Shown here: piece after piece, positions 32,301-40,211 of the stretch
How positions within the stretch are numbered: the stretch's first letter is position 1
How the letters are laid out: each line of letters begins with the position of its first letter
Source: Paenibacillus barengoltzii NBRC 101215
GTDB taxonomy: Bacteria > Bacillota > Bacilli > Paenibacillales > Paenibacillaceae
Assembly: GCF_004000745.1 (NCBI RefSeq)
Contig: NZ_BILV01000005.1
Location: 1 to 51,405 of the forward strand
DNA length: 51,405 nt
Reading direction: 5' to 3'
Translations under genes and position numbers: made by a program
Notes under the pieces: generated by a model
The model's database searches: none
The model's input: the letters and a program-made list of their open reading frames with translations, nothing else
Told to the model about the DNA's origin: nothing

Positions 32301-33215
32301 TTACTTAAATAAGTTCTTTAAGACAAACCATACGTTGGCGGGACGTTCCGCGAGGCGGCGCATAAAGTAGCCAAACCAATCGCTGCCAAACGGGACGTAC
32401 ACGCGAACCTTGTAACCCTCGCGAACGAGCGCAAGCTGTAAATCTTCGCGAATGCCGTATAGCATTTGAAATTCGTAACGATCCGGTGGAATGGATAAAT
32501 CCTGAATTAGTTTCTTCGCGTAGTCGATCATCTGGGAGTCATGGGTTGCTATGGCGGCATAACCGCCGTTCATCAGGTGGGTAGAAATGAGGCGTTTGAA
32601 ATTTTCGTCGACGTCCGACTTGGACGGGTATGCGACCTTCGGTGATTCCTTGTAGGCTCCCTTCACAAGGCGAAGGTTCGGCTTCAGGGCCTTCAAGTTC
32701 TCGATGTCGTCTATGGAGCGATACAAGTAAGCTTGGATGACGATGCCAACGTTGTCGATTTGTTCGCGCAGTTGCTTGTAGATCGAGATCGTTTTTTCAC
32801 AATAAGTAAAATCCTCCATATCGATGCGCACAAACAACCCGTACAGACGGGCTCGGTTCAGGATCGTGGTCAGATTGCGCATGCAGAGTTCGTCGCTAAT
32901 CCCCAGCCCCAGTGAAGTGAGCTTTAGCGAGAGATTGGCTTCGACTCCAGCTTCATTGATGGCATCCAGGGTCTTGAGGCACATCCGCATGGACAGTTCA
33001 GCTTCGGCTTCTGTGGACACAAACTCACCGAGGTGATCGAGGGTGGCTACCCGACCCGTCGCATTTAATGCGCGTACAGCTTCAATTGCACCATCAATCG
33101 TTTCTCCGGCGACAAACCGGCTGGCACCAAAGCGCAGCCCGTAACGGCGGGCCATTCGTCCCACGGATTGGCTTTTGGCGAAGGATTGAAACAGGGTGCG
33201 GAGCAACGCTTCCAT
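32301..33215 (-). CDS. Proline dehydrogenase
   Basis: This 304-residue FAD-dependent (beta/alpha)8-barrel enzyme converts proline to pyrroline-5-carboxylate at the membrane. Seen: SLKLTSLGLGIS, FVRIDMEDFTYCEKTISIYKQL, GIVIQAYLYRSIDD, RLVKGAYKE, ATHDSQMIDYAKKL, EFQMLYGIREDLQLALVREGYKVRVYVPFGSDWFGYFMRRLAERPANVWFVLKNLFK. The length matches the monofunctional Bacillus enzymes (PutB/FadM). ATG 33215 follows AAAGGA by 9 nt; the open frame extends ~30 codons upstream but has no site. Its product is passed to the P5C dehydrogenase encoded next. Confidence 0.95.
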   Translation of the reverse strand: MEALLRTLFQSFAKSQSVGRMARRYGLRFGASRFVAGETIDGAIEAVRALNATGRVATLDHLGEFVSTEAEAELSMRMCLKTLDAINEAGVEANLSLKLTSLGLGISDELCMRNLTTILNRARLYGLFVRIDMEDFTYCEKTISIYKQLREQIDNVGIVIQAYLYRSIDDIENLKALKPNLRLVKGAYKESPKVAYPSKSDVDENFKRLISTHLMNGGYAAIATHDSQMIDYAKKLIQDLSIPPDRYEFQMLYGIREDLQLALVREGYKVRVYVPFGSDWFGYFMRRLAERPANVWFVLKNLFK

Positions 33216-33251
33216 AGGCATCCATCCTTTTCCATTTCTCATTGTACACAA

Positions 33252-33280
33252 AATATACAATATTTTAGATTTTTGAACAA
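33252..33280 (-). promoter_or_regulatory. Sigma-A-like promoter of the proline dehydrogenase operon
   Basis: On the minus strand, TTGTTC (33280-33275), 17 nt and TATATT (33257-33252), ~35 nt before the start codon. No GG-N10-GC sigma-54 signature is visible in the region between the two divergent genes. Confidence 0.6.
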
Positions 33281-33326
33281 TATAAGTTGAAAAAATAAAC
33301 AAAAAAATTTTAAATTAAAGCAAAAG

Positions 33327-33342
33327 TGTTCAATATTGAACA
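33327..33342. promoter_or_regulatory. Palindromic operator TGTTCAATATTGAACA
   Basis: This is a perfect 16-bp palindrome. A second partial copy (GGAATATTGAAC) lies at 33377-33388, and the minus-strand -35 contains TTGTTCAAAAAT, a further half. Three half or full sites in the divergent region suggest binding by the adjacent FIS-type regulator. Confidence 0.6.
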
Positions 33343-33382
33343 TATCTATACTGGATGAAAGCCTAATCTTCGCGATGGAATA

Positions 33383-33411
33383 TTGAACCTCGCCTGTATT
33401 CGTGTTAGATT
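33383..33411 (+). promoter_or_regulatory. Promoter of the TyrR/RocR-like regulator gene
   Basis: TTGAAC (33383-33388), 17 nt, TAGATT (33406-33411). The -35 lies within the second partial operator copy, as expected for autoregulation. Confidence 0.5.
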
Positions 33412-33444
33412 TACAAGTAAAATTTCATTACGTGTGAGGTACCT

Positions 33445-35283
33445 ATGTTCAATCATGAACGGATATCCTTCCGGCAGGATTTGACCCGGTTGAAACCGGA
33501 AGAAAAAATAAGGGCATTGCTTACGGCACTACAGGATGGCCAAGCGGCGGCAGTCGAGTTCGACGGGGCTTGGTATCTGTTGACGCCGGATGGTGCCGAG
33601 CGGCTTGAAGCTTGGGGCGAAGGGAGCATCGGGGGAGGACTGCGGCTTGACGGGACGAGGTTCATCGTTTCGGTCGTGTTCCAAGAGTCGGAGCTGGCGC
33701 TTCCGGTCAGCGAACTGGCGACCCGCTGGTCCAGCGCAGATCCAAACGGGCGGCTGGCGTTGGTGGTTAATGATCGACAGGAGCCTGTTGGTTATCTACC
33801 GATGATCGACCTGCTCAAAATAGCAGCGGATCGGCAGCAGCGGGCGGAGGCGTATTTTGACGCCCTGCTGGAGACGGTCAGTGATGCGGTAACGGTTGTG
33901 GACCGGAACGGTACGGTAATCGGCTGGAACACGGTGGCGGAAGAAGTGTACGAGATCGCGAAAGCGGACATCGTGGGCCGCACGATCGGGGAGCATTTTG
34001 ATCCAGACGCGCTGGTCGTGCTGGGGATCTTGGATGAGGGCCGGCGGCTGCGCGGGGCCTACCATCGTCCGCGGGAAGGCACGCATGTGCTGATCAATGC
34101 ATCACCGATCGTTGAGCCGGGTGGAGGGATCATCGGCGGCGTGGCGACCGAGCAGGATATCACGCACCTCGTGAAGCTGAATGATGAATTGACCGTAGCG
34201 ACATCCCGTCTGTTAACCCAGCGGATTGGCGATGAGGATCCGTTTGCCTTAATCAGCGGACGCGGGGAGAGCATGGGCAAAGTAATTAAGCTGGCCAAAA
34301 AACTGGCCGAAACCGACTCCACTGTGCTCTTGATCGGGGAAACCGGAGCGGGCAAGGAGCAGTTGGCCAGAGTGATCCATCGCGCCAGTGCGCGGTCGGA
34401 GGGCCCGTTCTTGGCGCTGAGTTGCGGGGCCGTTCCGGCAGGACTGGCGGAAGCGGAGCTGTTTGGCTATCAAGGCGGCGCTTTCTCGGGACAGCCGTCG
34501 GGCCAGGCCGGTCGGCTGGAGGCGGCGGACGGCGGCTCGATTTTTTTGAATGAGATTGAGTGTTTGCCGTTAGACGTACAGGAGAAGCTAGCTCATTACA
34601 TCAAGCACCGGACGATCACGCGAATGGGGTCTTCGGAAGCCGTGCCGGTATCGGTGCGCATTTTCGCCGGCACCACCCAGGATCTGGGCCAACTCGTGCG
34701 GGAAGGCAAATTCCGGGCGGATTTGTACTACGCGCTGAACGTGGTATCGCTGAAGGTACCGCCGCTGCGTGAGCGTCAGGAGGATCTGGGGCCGTTGGTG
34801 CAAATGTATTTGCGCGTGTATTCGTTGCAGTATCAGAGGCCGCTGCCGACCGTTTCGCCGGAGGTGATGCTGGCGTTTGCAAATTACGACTGGCCGGGAA
34901 ACGTTAGCGAACTGCGGGCGGTGATCGAGCGGTGTGTAATTTTAAGCGAAAATGAGCAAATCACGCTGGAGCACTTGCCGGAGGCGTTGCAGCAGCGGCA
35001 AGCTCAGCTGGAGTTCGCAGCGGCGGATTCTGCGGCGGGTATAGCGGTTGGAAGCGGAGCCGTTGCCGGTTCTGAGTTCGGGCGGGGAACAAGGCTGTCC
35101 TCTGTGGAGCAGTCCGATCGGCTGGACAAAATGCTGCGTCCACGCATCACCCCCGAAGAGGAAATGGAGCTGATGAAGGAAGCGCTGGAGCGGACAGCGG
35201 GGAACAAGAGTAATGCCGCCAAGCTGCTGGGTATTTCCCGGGGTACGCTTTATAAAAAGATTCGGGATTATAATTTAGTATAG
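33445..35283 (+). CDS. PAS/AAA+/FIS-type regulator with degenerate sigma-54 activator domain
   Basis: The product is 612 residues. The N-terminal ~130 residues are unassigned. A PAS domain (residues ~137-240) has VSDAVTVVDRNGTVIGWN. An AAA+ domain (~260-500) has an intact Walker A (LLIGETGAGKEQ), and a FIS-type helix-turn-helix is C-terminal (NKSNAAKLLGISRGTLYKKIRDY). Order and context match RocR-type activators of arginine/proline use. However, the sigma-54 contact loop GAFTGA reads GAFSGQ (345-350), Walker B reads SIFLNEIE instead of LDE, and the second Arg of the FRxDLYYRL motif is Ala (FRADLYYALN). It therefore probably acts on sigma-A promoters, like TyrR. It is divergent from the proline operon and has palindromic sites between. 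Confidence 0.88.
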   Translation: MFNHERISFRQDLTRLKPEEKIRALLTALQDGQAAAVEFDGAWYLLTPDGAERLEAWGEGSIGGGLRLDGTRFIVSVVFQESELALPVSELATRWSSADPNGRLALVVNDRQEPVGYLPMIDLLKIAADRQQRAEAYFDALLETVSDAVTVVDRNGTVIGWNTVAEEVYEIAKADIVGRTIGEHFDPDALVVLGILDEGRRLRGAYHRPREGTHVLINASPIVEPGGGIIGGVATEQDITHLVKLNDELTVATSRLLTQRIGDEDPFALISGRGESMGKVIKLAKKLAETDSTVLLIGETGAGKEQLARVIHRASARSEGPFLALSCGAVPAGLAEAELFGYQGGAFSGQPSGQAGRLEAADGGSIFLNEIECLPLDVQEKLAHYIKHRTITRMGSSEAVPVSVRIFAGTTQDLGQLVREGKFRADLYYALNVVSLKVPPLRERQEDLGPLVQMYLRVYSLQYQRPLPTVSPEVMLAFANYDWPGNVSELRAVIERCVILSENEQITLEHLPEALQQRQAQLEFAAADSAAGIAVGSGAVAGSEFGRGTRLSSVEQSDRLDKMLRPRITPEEEMELMKEALERTAGNKSNAAKLLGISRGTLYKKIRDYNLV

Positions 35284-35302
35284 TCCATTTTTAGGAAAAG
35301 GC

Positions 35303-35345
35303 GGGGCCTTTGTGTTTTATCACAAAGACCCTGTTGCTTTTAGTG
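35303..35345 (+). terminator. Terminator-like hairpin after the regulator gene
   Basis: GGGCCTTTGTG pairs with CACAAAGACCC (one mismatch); the following GTTGCTTTTAG is only partly U-rich. Confidence 0.6.
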
Positions 35346-35452
35346 ACTAATGTTCCTCCAAAAAGGTATTCCTCGTTTAGTAAACATTCCCTCAATACTC
35401 TGTACATGGTAATATTACCTAGGAATATTATACTAAATGGGGGATTGGATCA

Positions 35453-36082
35453 ATGAAAAAGAAATTGCTGCTCAGTTCTTTTTTACTGATGTTTGTCTTG
35501 TCTAGTACTGTGGCTAGTGCCCATCCAGGTCGAACGGATGCGAAAGGTGGCCACACGTGTCGGACCAATTGCGCCAAATGGGGATTAGAACAAGGCGAAT
35601 ATCACTACCATAATGGGGGAAGCTCTTCTTCTAGTTCTAGTAAGAAATCCTCTTCTTCATCTTCCAAAAGTTCTACCAAACCATCAACCAAAGGTTCTTC
35701 TGCTCCAAAATCGACAGAGCCAACCTATAAGAAATCTAAACTGACTGTATTCATTAATGGGCAGAAAGCAAGTTTCGATAGTGGTTTAATCATTTATCAA
35801 AATACAAACCTGGTTCCTCTCCGCGAAATTGCAGATTTACTAGGTGCAACCTTTAGTTATGATGCCAAAAGTGGTGTCATTACTGTAAGTAAAAATTCGA
35901 ATACGGTCACATTTACAATAGGAAGCAAGAAAGTGTACTACAACGGGGAAGCTGAATCGATGAATGTGGCGCCCCTGGTCGTCAAAGGAGTTACTTATGT
36001 ACCATTACAAAGCCTTGTTAAAGGGCTTGGGGCGAGCTTGAAATCGGATGATTCGAATAAACTGAGTATCACAATAAAGTAA
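35453..36082 (+). CDS. Secreted YHYH-domain protein with copper-amine-oxidase-N repeat
   Basis: The product is 209 residues with a signal peptide (LLLSSFLLMFVLSSTVASA). A YHYH-type metal-binding-like motif follows: HPGRTDAKGGHTCRTNCAKWGLEQGEYHYHNGG with two Cys and several His. Then come a Ser/Lys-rich linker (residues ~55-90) and a copper-amine-oxidase N-terminal unit (VFINGQKASFDSGLIIYQNTNLVPLREIADLLGATFSYD). The gene is clearly more AT-rich than neighbours, with no partner in its unit. It probably sits at the cell surface; a role in binding metal or a wall component is inference. Confidence 0.88.
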   Translation: MKKKLLLSSFLLMFVLSSTVASAHPGRTDAKGGHTCRTNCAKWGLEQGEYHYHNGGSSSSSSSKKSSSSSSKSSTKPSTKGSSAPKSTEPTYKKSKLTVFINGQKASFDSGLIIYQNTNLVPLREIADLLGATFSYDAKSGVITVSKNSNTVTFTIGSKKVYYNGEAESMNVAPLVVKGVTYVPLQSLVKGLGASLKSDDSNKLSITIK

Positions 36083-36191
36083 AATGTAAAGTAGCAATGA
36101 ATCGCCTGCTCTGAACCTCGACATGGGCCGAACCCTTGCTTGGGCTCCTGCATAGCATATAGCACACTTGCAGGAAGAGGGGCGTGACTCC

Positions 36192-37613
36192 ATGATAGGC
36201 ATAGAGTTGTCGGCAATTCATTATGTGTATCTAGCGTTCATCGTCTTTATCATGGCGTTGTTGATCAAGCGGCGCGATACGACGATGATTTGTGTGGCGG
36301 GGATTTTTACGCTGGGGTTGCTTGCGACGCAAACACTCAGCGGCTCGGTTTCGGGTATTTTTAATTCGTTTATTTATGCAACCAAAGAACTAATGGGGAC
36401 GATTATGATCATCTCGATCATCGTGGCGATGAGTCGGGTGCTGATTCGCACGGGCATCAACGAAACGATGGTCTCCCCCTTGACGCGGTTTATTCGCACA
36501 CCAACGATGGCATATTGGGGCATCGGGATTATTATGATGGTAACCTCGATGTTCTTCTGGCCCTCACCTGCGGTGGCGCTGATCGGCGCTGTTCTGTTGC
36601 CCGTGGCAGTCCGCGTGGGACTGCCGGCGCTTGGGGCGGCGGTGGCGATGAACTTGTTTGGGCACGGCATCGCTTTGTCCGGCGACTATATCATTCAGGG
36701 GGCGCCAAAGCTGACGGCAGACGCCGCGGGCTTGCCCGTCTCTAGCGTCATGTCGGCCAGCGTGCCGCTGGTTCTCGTCATGGGTCTGGTGAGCACGGTG
36801 ACTGCTTTCTGGCTGATGCGCCGTGATCAGCGGAACGGCACGTGGCGCGATGGCCTGATCGCCGGAAAAGACGCGGGAGGCGTGCTTAGCGAGGATCGTC
36901 CAACGAGCAAAGAGGATCGCGCAGCCATTACCCCTCTGGCCCAAAAATGGTTGGCCATCCTGATCCCGCTGCTGTTCGCCGCCGACGTTGTCGCTATGTT
37001 CCTGCTCAATTTGCAGGGCGGCGATGCGACGGCTCTGGTTGGCGGCACAGCGGTGCTGATCCTGATTGGCGTGACGCTGCTGGCGCACCGGAACCGGGGC
37101 CTGGAGAAGATCACCTCGTATTTGATCGAAGGGTTGACCTTTGGCTTTAAGGTGTTTGGCCCCGTGATCCCGATCGCCGCCTTCTTCTATCTAGGCGACG
37201 CGGCGTTTCAGGAGCTGTTCGGGCAGGTGCTGCCCGAAACATCGCACGGGATCGTGAACGACCTCGGTGTAGCGCTGGCCGACGTCGTTCCGCTGAACGG
37301 CATCATCGGCGCCGTGACCCTTGCCGTGACCGGAGCGATCACCGGCCTGGACGGCTCCGGCTTCTCGGGCATATCGCTGGCCGGCTCGATCGCCCAGCTG
37401 TTTGGCACCGCCATCGGCTCCGGCACGGCCGTGTTGACGGCGCTGGGGCAGGTCGCCGCCATTTGGGTCGGCGGCGGTACGCTGATCCCGTGGGCGCTCA
37501 TTCCTGCCGCCGCCATCTGCGGCGTGAGTCCGTTCGAGCTTGCCCGCCGGAACCTCAAGCCGGTGCTCATCGGCCTTGCCGTGACCACCGTGGTGGCGAT
37601 GTTCCTGGTGTAA
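36192..37613 (+). CDS. Multi-spanning transporter, family not recognised
   Basis: This 473-residue, very hydrophobic protein has 11-13 predicted helices (e.g. YVYLAFIVFIMALLI, LMGTIMIISIIVAM, MAYWGIGIIMMVTSMFFWP, VPLVLVMGLVSTVTAFWLM, GLTFGFKVFGPVIPIAAFFYLGD). The second half has Gly-rich loops GLDGSGFSGISLAGSIAQLFGTAIGSGTAVLTALGQVAAIWVGGGTLIPWALIP. The Ser/Gly/Thr-rich loops suggest a re-entrant secondary carrier of the ion-transporter superfamily, perhaps for a carboxylate. ATG 36192 follows AGGAAGAGGGG. It is followed by a perfect terminator. Neighbourhood (proline/glutamate use upstream) hints at an organic-acid or amino-acid substrate but this is weak. Confidence 0.7.
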   Translation: MIGIELSAIHYVYLAFIVFIMALLIKRRDTTMICVAGIFTLGLLATQTLSGSVSGIFNSFIYATKELMGTIMIISIIVAMSRVLIRTGINETMVSPLTRFIRTPTMAYWGIGIIMMVTSMFFWPSPAVALIGAVLLPVAVRVGLPALGAAVAMNLFGHGIALSGDYIIQGAPKLTADAAGLPVSSVMSASVPLVLVMGLVSTVTAFWLMRRDQRNGTWRDGLIAGKDAGGVLSEDRPTSKEDRAAITPLAQKWLAILIPLLFAADVVAMFLLNLQGGDATALVGGTAVLILIGVTLLAHRNRGLEKITSYLIEGLTFGFKVFGPVIPIAAFFYLGDAAFQELFGQVLPETSHGIVNDLGVALADVVPLNGIIGAVTLAVTGAITGLDGSGFSGISLAGSIAQLFGTAIGSGTAVLTALGQVAAIWVGGGTLIPWALIPAAAICGVSPFELARRNLKPVLIGLAVTTVVAMFLV

Positions 37614-37647
37614 CACCAGGGAGGGAATGGGTTGTACTTGCACTTGC

Positions 37648-37687
37648 AAAGAAGGAGGCGGTGTGGCCGCCTCCTTCTTTGATTTTT
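37648..37687 (+). terminator. Terminator of the 36192-37613 transporter
   Basis: AAAGAAGGAGGCGG and CCGCCTCCTTCTTT form a perfect 14-bp stem followed by GATTTTTG. Confidence 0.9.
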
Positions 37688-37708
37688 GCCGCGAATGCAT
37701 CCCTTGAA

Positions 37709-37900
37709 CTAATTAGCTCCAAAACCTACCGTTAATTTCGCAAGTTTGAGCTTTTAGCGCAATTTACATGTAAAACCTACCGTTATTTTCGGTACATTTG
37801 CCCCGAATCGCGGTTTTTGACCAAATTTACAGTAGGATTTACCGTTAATCGTAACAAAACCCCATGATCTGCCTAAATTAACAGTAGCATTTACCGTTAG
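37709..37900 (-). repeat. Four-unit intergenic array downstream of the first nuclease-fold gene
   Basis: The core ACCGTTA recurs at 37728, 37779, 37841 and 37893 (spacing 51, 62, 52 nt). In the last two units the surrounding AAATT(T/A)ACAGTAG-ATTTACCGTTA is shared. On the minus strand, units 3 and 4 read TAACGGTA-AATNC-TACTGT(A/T)A, an 8-bp hairpin with a G-U pair. The array ends 128 nt after the minus-strand gene's stop at 38029. The 37901-38028 stretch is C-rich and holds no gene. Confidence 0.7.
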
Positions 37901-38028
37901 ACCGTCTGACTTCTTCACAACACCAGCTTTGTCCCGTCGTACGACTCCCTAATTACTCATTAAAACTCCGCCCCCCCTCACTGTCTCACACTCCGACCAC
38001 CCCCACCGTTCAGCTACAGCATTCACTA

Positions 38029-38712
38029 TCACAAATAGTTCGCCACTCCGCGTACCAGTTCATATTTGACGATGCGTTCCCCCTTTCCACGATAAACGGG
38101 CCTCATCCACCCTTTAGCTGTCACCTTATGCAGCATTTGGACCGCCGTTTTATGGTTTAGCTCGAAATGACGTTCAACATCCACCGGGCGAATCGGGCGC
38201 GCGAGTTGCACGGCAAGTCGGATGAGCTCCTTTTCCGCCAGCAGGCCGCGCGTTATAGGCACCTGTTCCGGATGGTATCGACTGAGCACCATACGCAGCA
38301 GGTTGATGCAGAGCTCTGGACGTTGCTCCACGTCGTCGTAAGCGAAGGAGATCACCTGATAGCCCATGGCGTGCAAAAACGTTTCGCGGTTAAGCTCATG
38401 GCAGTACTTTTGTCGGTCCATGTCGCGAACATGTGCAGCGTAACCCTTAATCTCAAACAACAGCTTCAACTCTCCGTTCCCAGGCAACCAGGCAAAATCA
38501 GCGAAGTACGAGCGCCCCCGCCAATCGGTGACTTCGTACTCCGGATGAAGATCATCAAAGTTGCCGCGCAACGGCCACCACACATTCCTCAGAAACAATG
38601 ACTCCGCATGGGCATGTCCACGTTCGAGTCGGCCTCGGCGTTCCCCGGATCTCCGGGTTAAATGGTGCTCGAGAAATGCTGTGTAATTTTCCTCAAAACT
38701 CATAGAACTCAT
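38029..38712 (-). CDS. PD-(D/E)XK-nuclease-like plus winged-helix protein (paralog A)
   Basis: The product is 227 residues. The N-terminal half looks like a PD-(D/E)XK fold of the DUF559/Vsr-like kind: HPEYEVTDWRGRSYFADFAW with Asp72, then LKLLFEIKGYAAH with Glu87-x-Lys89. The helix-strand REtFLHAMGYQVISFAYDDV follows (like the R-x-L-x-x-x-G-x-x-V segment of the family). Residues ~155-215 form a winged-helix DNA-binding domain (RPVDVERHFELNHKTAVQMLHKVTAKGWMRPVYRGKGERIVKYEL). The catalytic-type residues are intact. ATG 38712 follows AGAGGAGG by 10 nt. A U-tracted long hairpin lies directly before the site. A paralog with the same architecture lies at 45604-46278. No methylase is next to it, so it is not an ordinary restriction system. 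I do not recognise a named family for the fusion. Confidence 0.75.
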   Translation of the reverse strand: MSSMSFEENYTAFLEHHLTRRSGERRGRLERGHAHAESLFLRNVWWPLRGNFDDLHPEYEVTDWRGRSYFADFAWLPGNGELKLLFEIKGYAAHVRDMDRQKYCHELNRETFLHAMGYQVISFAYDDVEQRPELCINLLRMVLSRYHPEQVPITRGLLAEKELIRLAVQLARPIRPVDVERHFELNHKTAVQMLHKVTAKGWMRPVYRGKGERIVKYELVRGVANYL

Positions 38713-38735
38713 CAGCCAATCGCCTCCTCTAAACA

Positions 38736-38855
38736 AAATAAAAAACGCCCCGCATTAGCTCTTGAAGTTTGATCCTTAATCGCCAGGAGCGCCATCAACC
38801 CAAAGGTCATGGTACCAGCCCTTAAATATGGTTCAAACTTGAGCTAAACGGAACG
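38736..38855 (-). promoter_or_regulatory. Long structured leader with U-tract just before the paralog A start
   Basis: On the minus strand, CGTTCCGTTTAGCTCAAG with GTTTGAA pairs with TTCAAACTTCAAGAGC then TAATGCGGGGCG (plus coordinates 38746-38772 with 38832-38855). It encloses ~60 nt, and is followed by TTTTTTATTTTG (38745-38734) and 4 nt later the AGAGGAGG site. There is no gene on this strand upstream that would need a terminator. It looks like an attenuator or cis-regulatory leader of unknown ligand; I found no match to a known riboswitch. Confidence 0.5.
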
Positions 38856-38973
38856 TGCTTCGTCTTAGCTTTTAGTATAGTGCCGGCGGAGGGCTCCGTC
38901 CAGCATGGGAGTGTTAGTTGAGGGCATATGCTGGGGGGCAGGGAGGCAAACTCATCTGACCTCACATCCATTT

Positions 38974-39114
38974 TTACATTGCATTTCTTAAGCAACGGTC
39001 GTAAGCTAACGGAAGGGTTTTCCAGTTAGGAGTCACTACCGGTCGCTTTAGCAGGCTGCTGACAGACGCTTGGAGCCGAACCTTAGCGCTTAACAAGTCC
39101 ACTTCCCGGTTCAT
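38974..39114 (-). CDS. Possible small protein of 46 residues
   Basis: An open frame from ATG 39114 (preceded by AGAAGG with 6-nt spacing) reads MNREVDLLSAKVRLQASVSS and ends LPLAYDRCLRNAM. The residue pattern is plausible but no family is recognised. It stands alone and could equally be a chance frame in the 38713-39203 gap, which otherwise has no gene. Confidence 0.2.
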   Translation of the reverse strand: MNREVDLLSAKVRLQASVSSLLKRPVVTPNWKTLPLAYDRCLRNAM

Positions 39115-39215
39115 TTCCCACCTTCTCCCTGCATAAAGGATGAAACGAAGCGGGGATGTGCGCGTAACAATATTTAGTGTGTATAACGAAAGGGTGAGGG
39201 GCATTGGAGAACGGC

Positions 39216-39419
39216 ATGAACGTGAAGTTGTATGAAAAATTACCGGATGGCGAGCTGCGGGAACTGGAAGAGCGTGTCTGGAACGCGAATATGGTCGCTG
39301 CGTTGGAGCATGTCAACTATCTAGTCGTGGGCAACCGGGAGTTTGAAACGGTAGAAGGCCGGCTGAACGTCGACGAGGGGAAGCTGGAGCTGCTGCTCGT
39401 ACCGGTTGTGCATGAGTAA
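39216..39419 (+). CDS. Small acidic protein, first gene of the ATP-grasp operon
   Basis: The product is 67 residues from ATG 39216 (after GGAG with 6-nt spacing); a TTG at 39204 after GGGTGAGGGG would give 71. It has no signal or membrane segment. It is Glu/Leu/Val-rich (MNVKLYEKLPDGELRELEER near the start, then a VVGNREFETVEGRLNVDEGKLELLLVP beta-rich part). Function unknown. It lies 30 nt upstream of the Ser/Gly-rich membrane protein and in the same direction as four further genes. Confidence 0.7.
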   Translation: MNVKLYEKLPDGELRELEERVWNANMVAALEHVNYLVVGNREFETVEGRLNVDEGKLELLLVPVVHE

Positions 39420-39449
39420 GCTGTTTTTTTCGTAAGGAGGGAATAGGTC

Positions 39450-40211
39450 TTGGCCAAAGAAGAGGAAGCCACACGAACGGAAAATACTGCTGCATCAGAG
39501 ACAACGGCGAAGGAGCCGTTGGTATCTAAATTTTTGACCCCGGAAGGCAAGCCGATCCGCGTCTTGTCTACCTCACTGGGCATTGCGCTGTTGGCGAATG
39601 CGTTCCTGATTCCAGGGGCCGGGGCTACGGCAACAGGGAGCGGGACGTCGGCTGACGAACCGAAGCTGGTGGCTTGGTCGACAGAGGAAGTGAAGCAATA
39701 TTTCGATAAAAACGTAGACTGGAACATCCCAGTTCCGGTGGAGGAAGAAGAAGCATCCGGGGAGGCCGCGGGGACCGGTAGCTCAAACGGCATAGACGCC
39801 TCGAACGGCTCCGGAGGAACCACCGTCATCAACCATTACGGCGGGGGATTCGGTTGGGACGATATGCTGCTGTATCACCTGCTGTTCAACAGCGGGTCCA
39901 GCTATTCATCCAGCCGCTGGTATGACAATCACCGCGGGTATTATGCCGGAACGTCGACGCCGTACAAGCCGAAAACGTACTCCAGCGAAACGTTCCAAAA
40001 CAAACAGATGGCCGGCTCCGTCGTTCGTCCGAAGACTTCGACCTCGTCAACCGGCTCCATCGTTCGGCGTTCGACCTCCTCGAAGGCGGGCGGCATCGGC
40101 GGGAAATCCAGCTCTCTGGGCTCGTCGTCGAGCTCCTCGTCCGGCTCATCCAAGAGCTCGATTTCCGGTTCGAGATCCAGCGGCACCGGTAAGGGGTTCT
40201 TTGGCGGATGA
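39450..40211 (+). CDS. Membrane-anchored Ser/Gly-rich protein ending in Gly-Gly (DUF1190/YgiB-like)
   Basis: The product is 253 residues, starting TTG 39450 after AAGGAGGG. The N-terminus is charged, then there is a probable membrane helix (VLSTSLGIALLANAFLIPGA, residues ~38-58). An acidic stretch follows, then a Gly/Tyr/Ser-rich middle (GGGFGWDDMLLYHLLF and SSRWYDNHRGYY), a YKPKTYSSETFQNKQMAGS segment, and a low-complexity Ser-rich tail ending GKGFFGG. The stop overlaps the next start (ATGA). The layout recalls E. coli YgiB/YjfM (DUF1190), Ser-rich at the C-terminus and ending Gly-Gly, which are encoded next to the ATP-grasp proteins YgiC/YjfC. The C-terminal Gly-Gly could be what the neighbouring ligase acts on; this is inference. 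Confidence 0.75.
   Translation: MAKEEEATRTENTAASETTAKEPLVSKFLTPEGKPIRVLSTSLGIALLANAFLIPGAGATATGSGTSADEPKLVAWSTEEVKQYFDKNVDWNIPVPVEEEEASGEAAGTGSSNGIDASNGSGGTTVINHYGGGFGWDDMLLYHLLFNSGSSYSSSRWYDNHRGYYAGTSTPYKPKTYSSETFQNKQMAGSVVRPKTSTSSTGSIVRRSTSSKAGGIGGKSSSLGSSSSSSSGSSKSSISGSRSSGTGKGFFGG

Noticed and set aside
33241..33444. Sigma-54 promoter for the proline operon
   Set aside because: No GG-N10-GC type -24/-12 box could be found on either strand, although the regulator belongs to a family that often uses sigma-54.
38754..38855. Known riboswitch upstream of paralog A (fluoride, SAM, TPP, c-di-GMP considered)
   Set aside because: The conserved cores of these classes are not present; left as unassigned structured leader.
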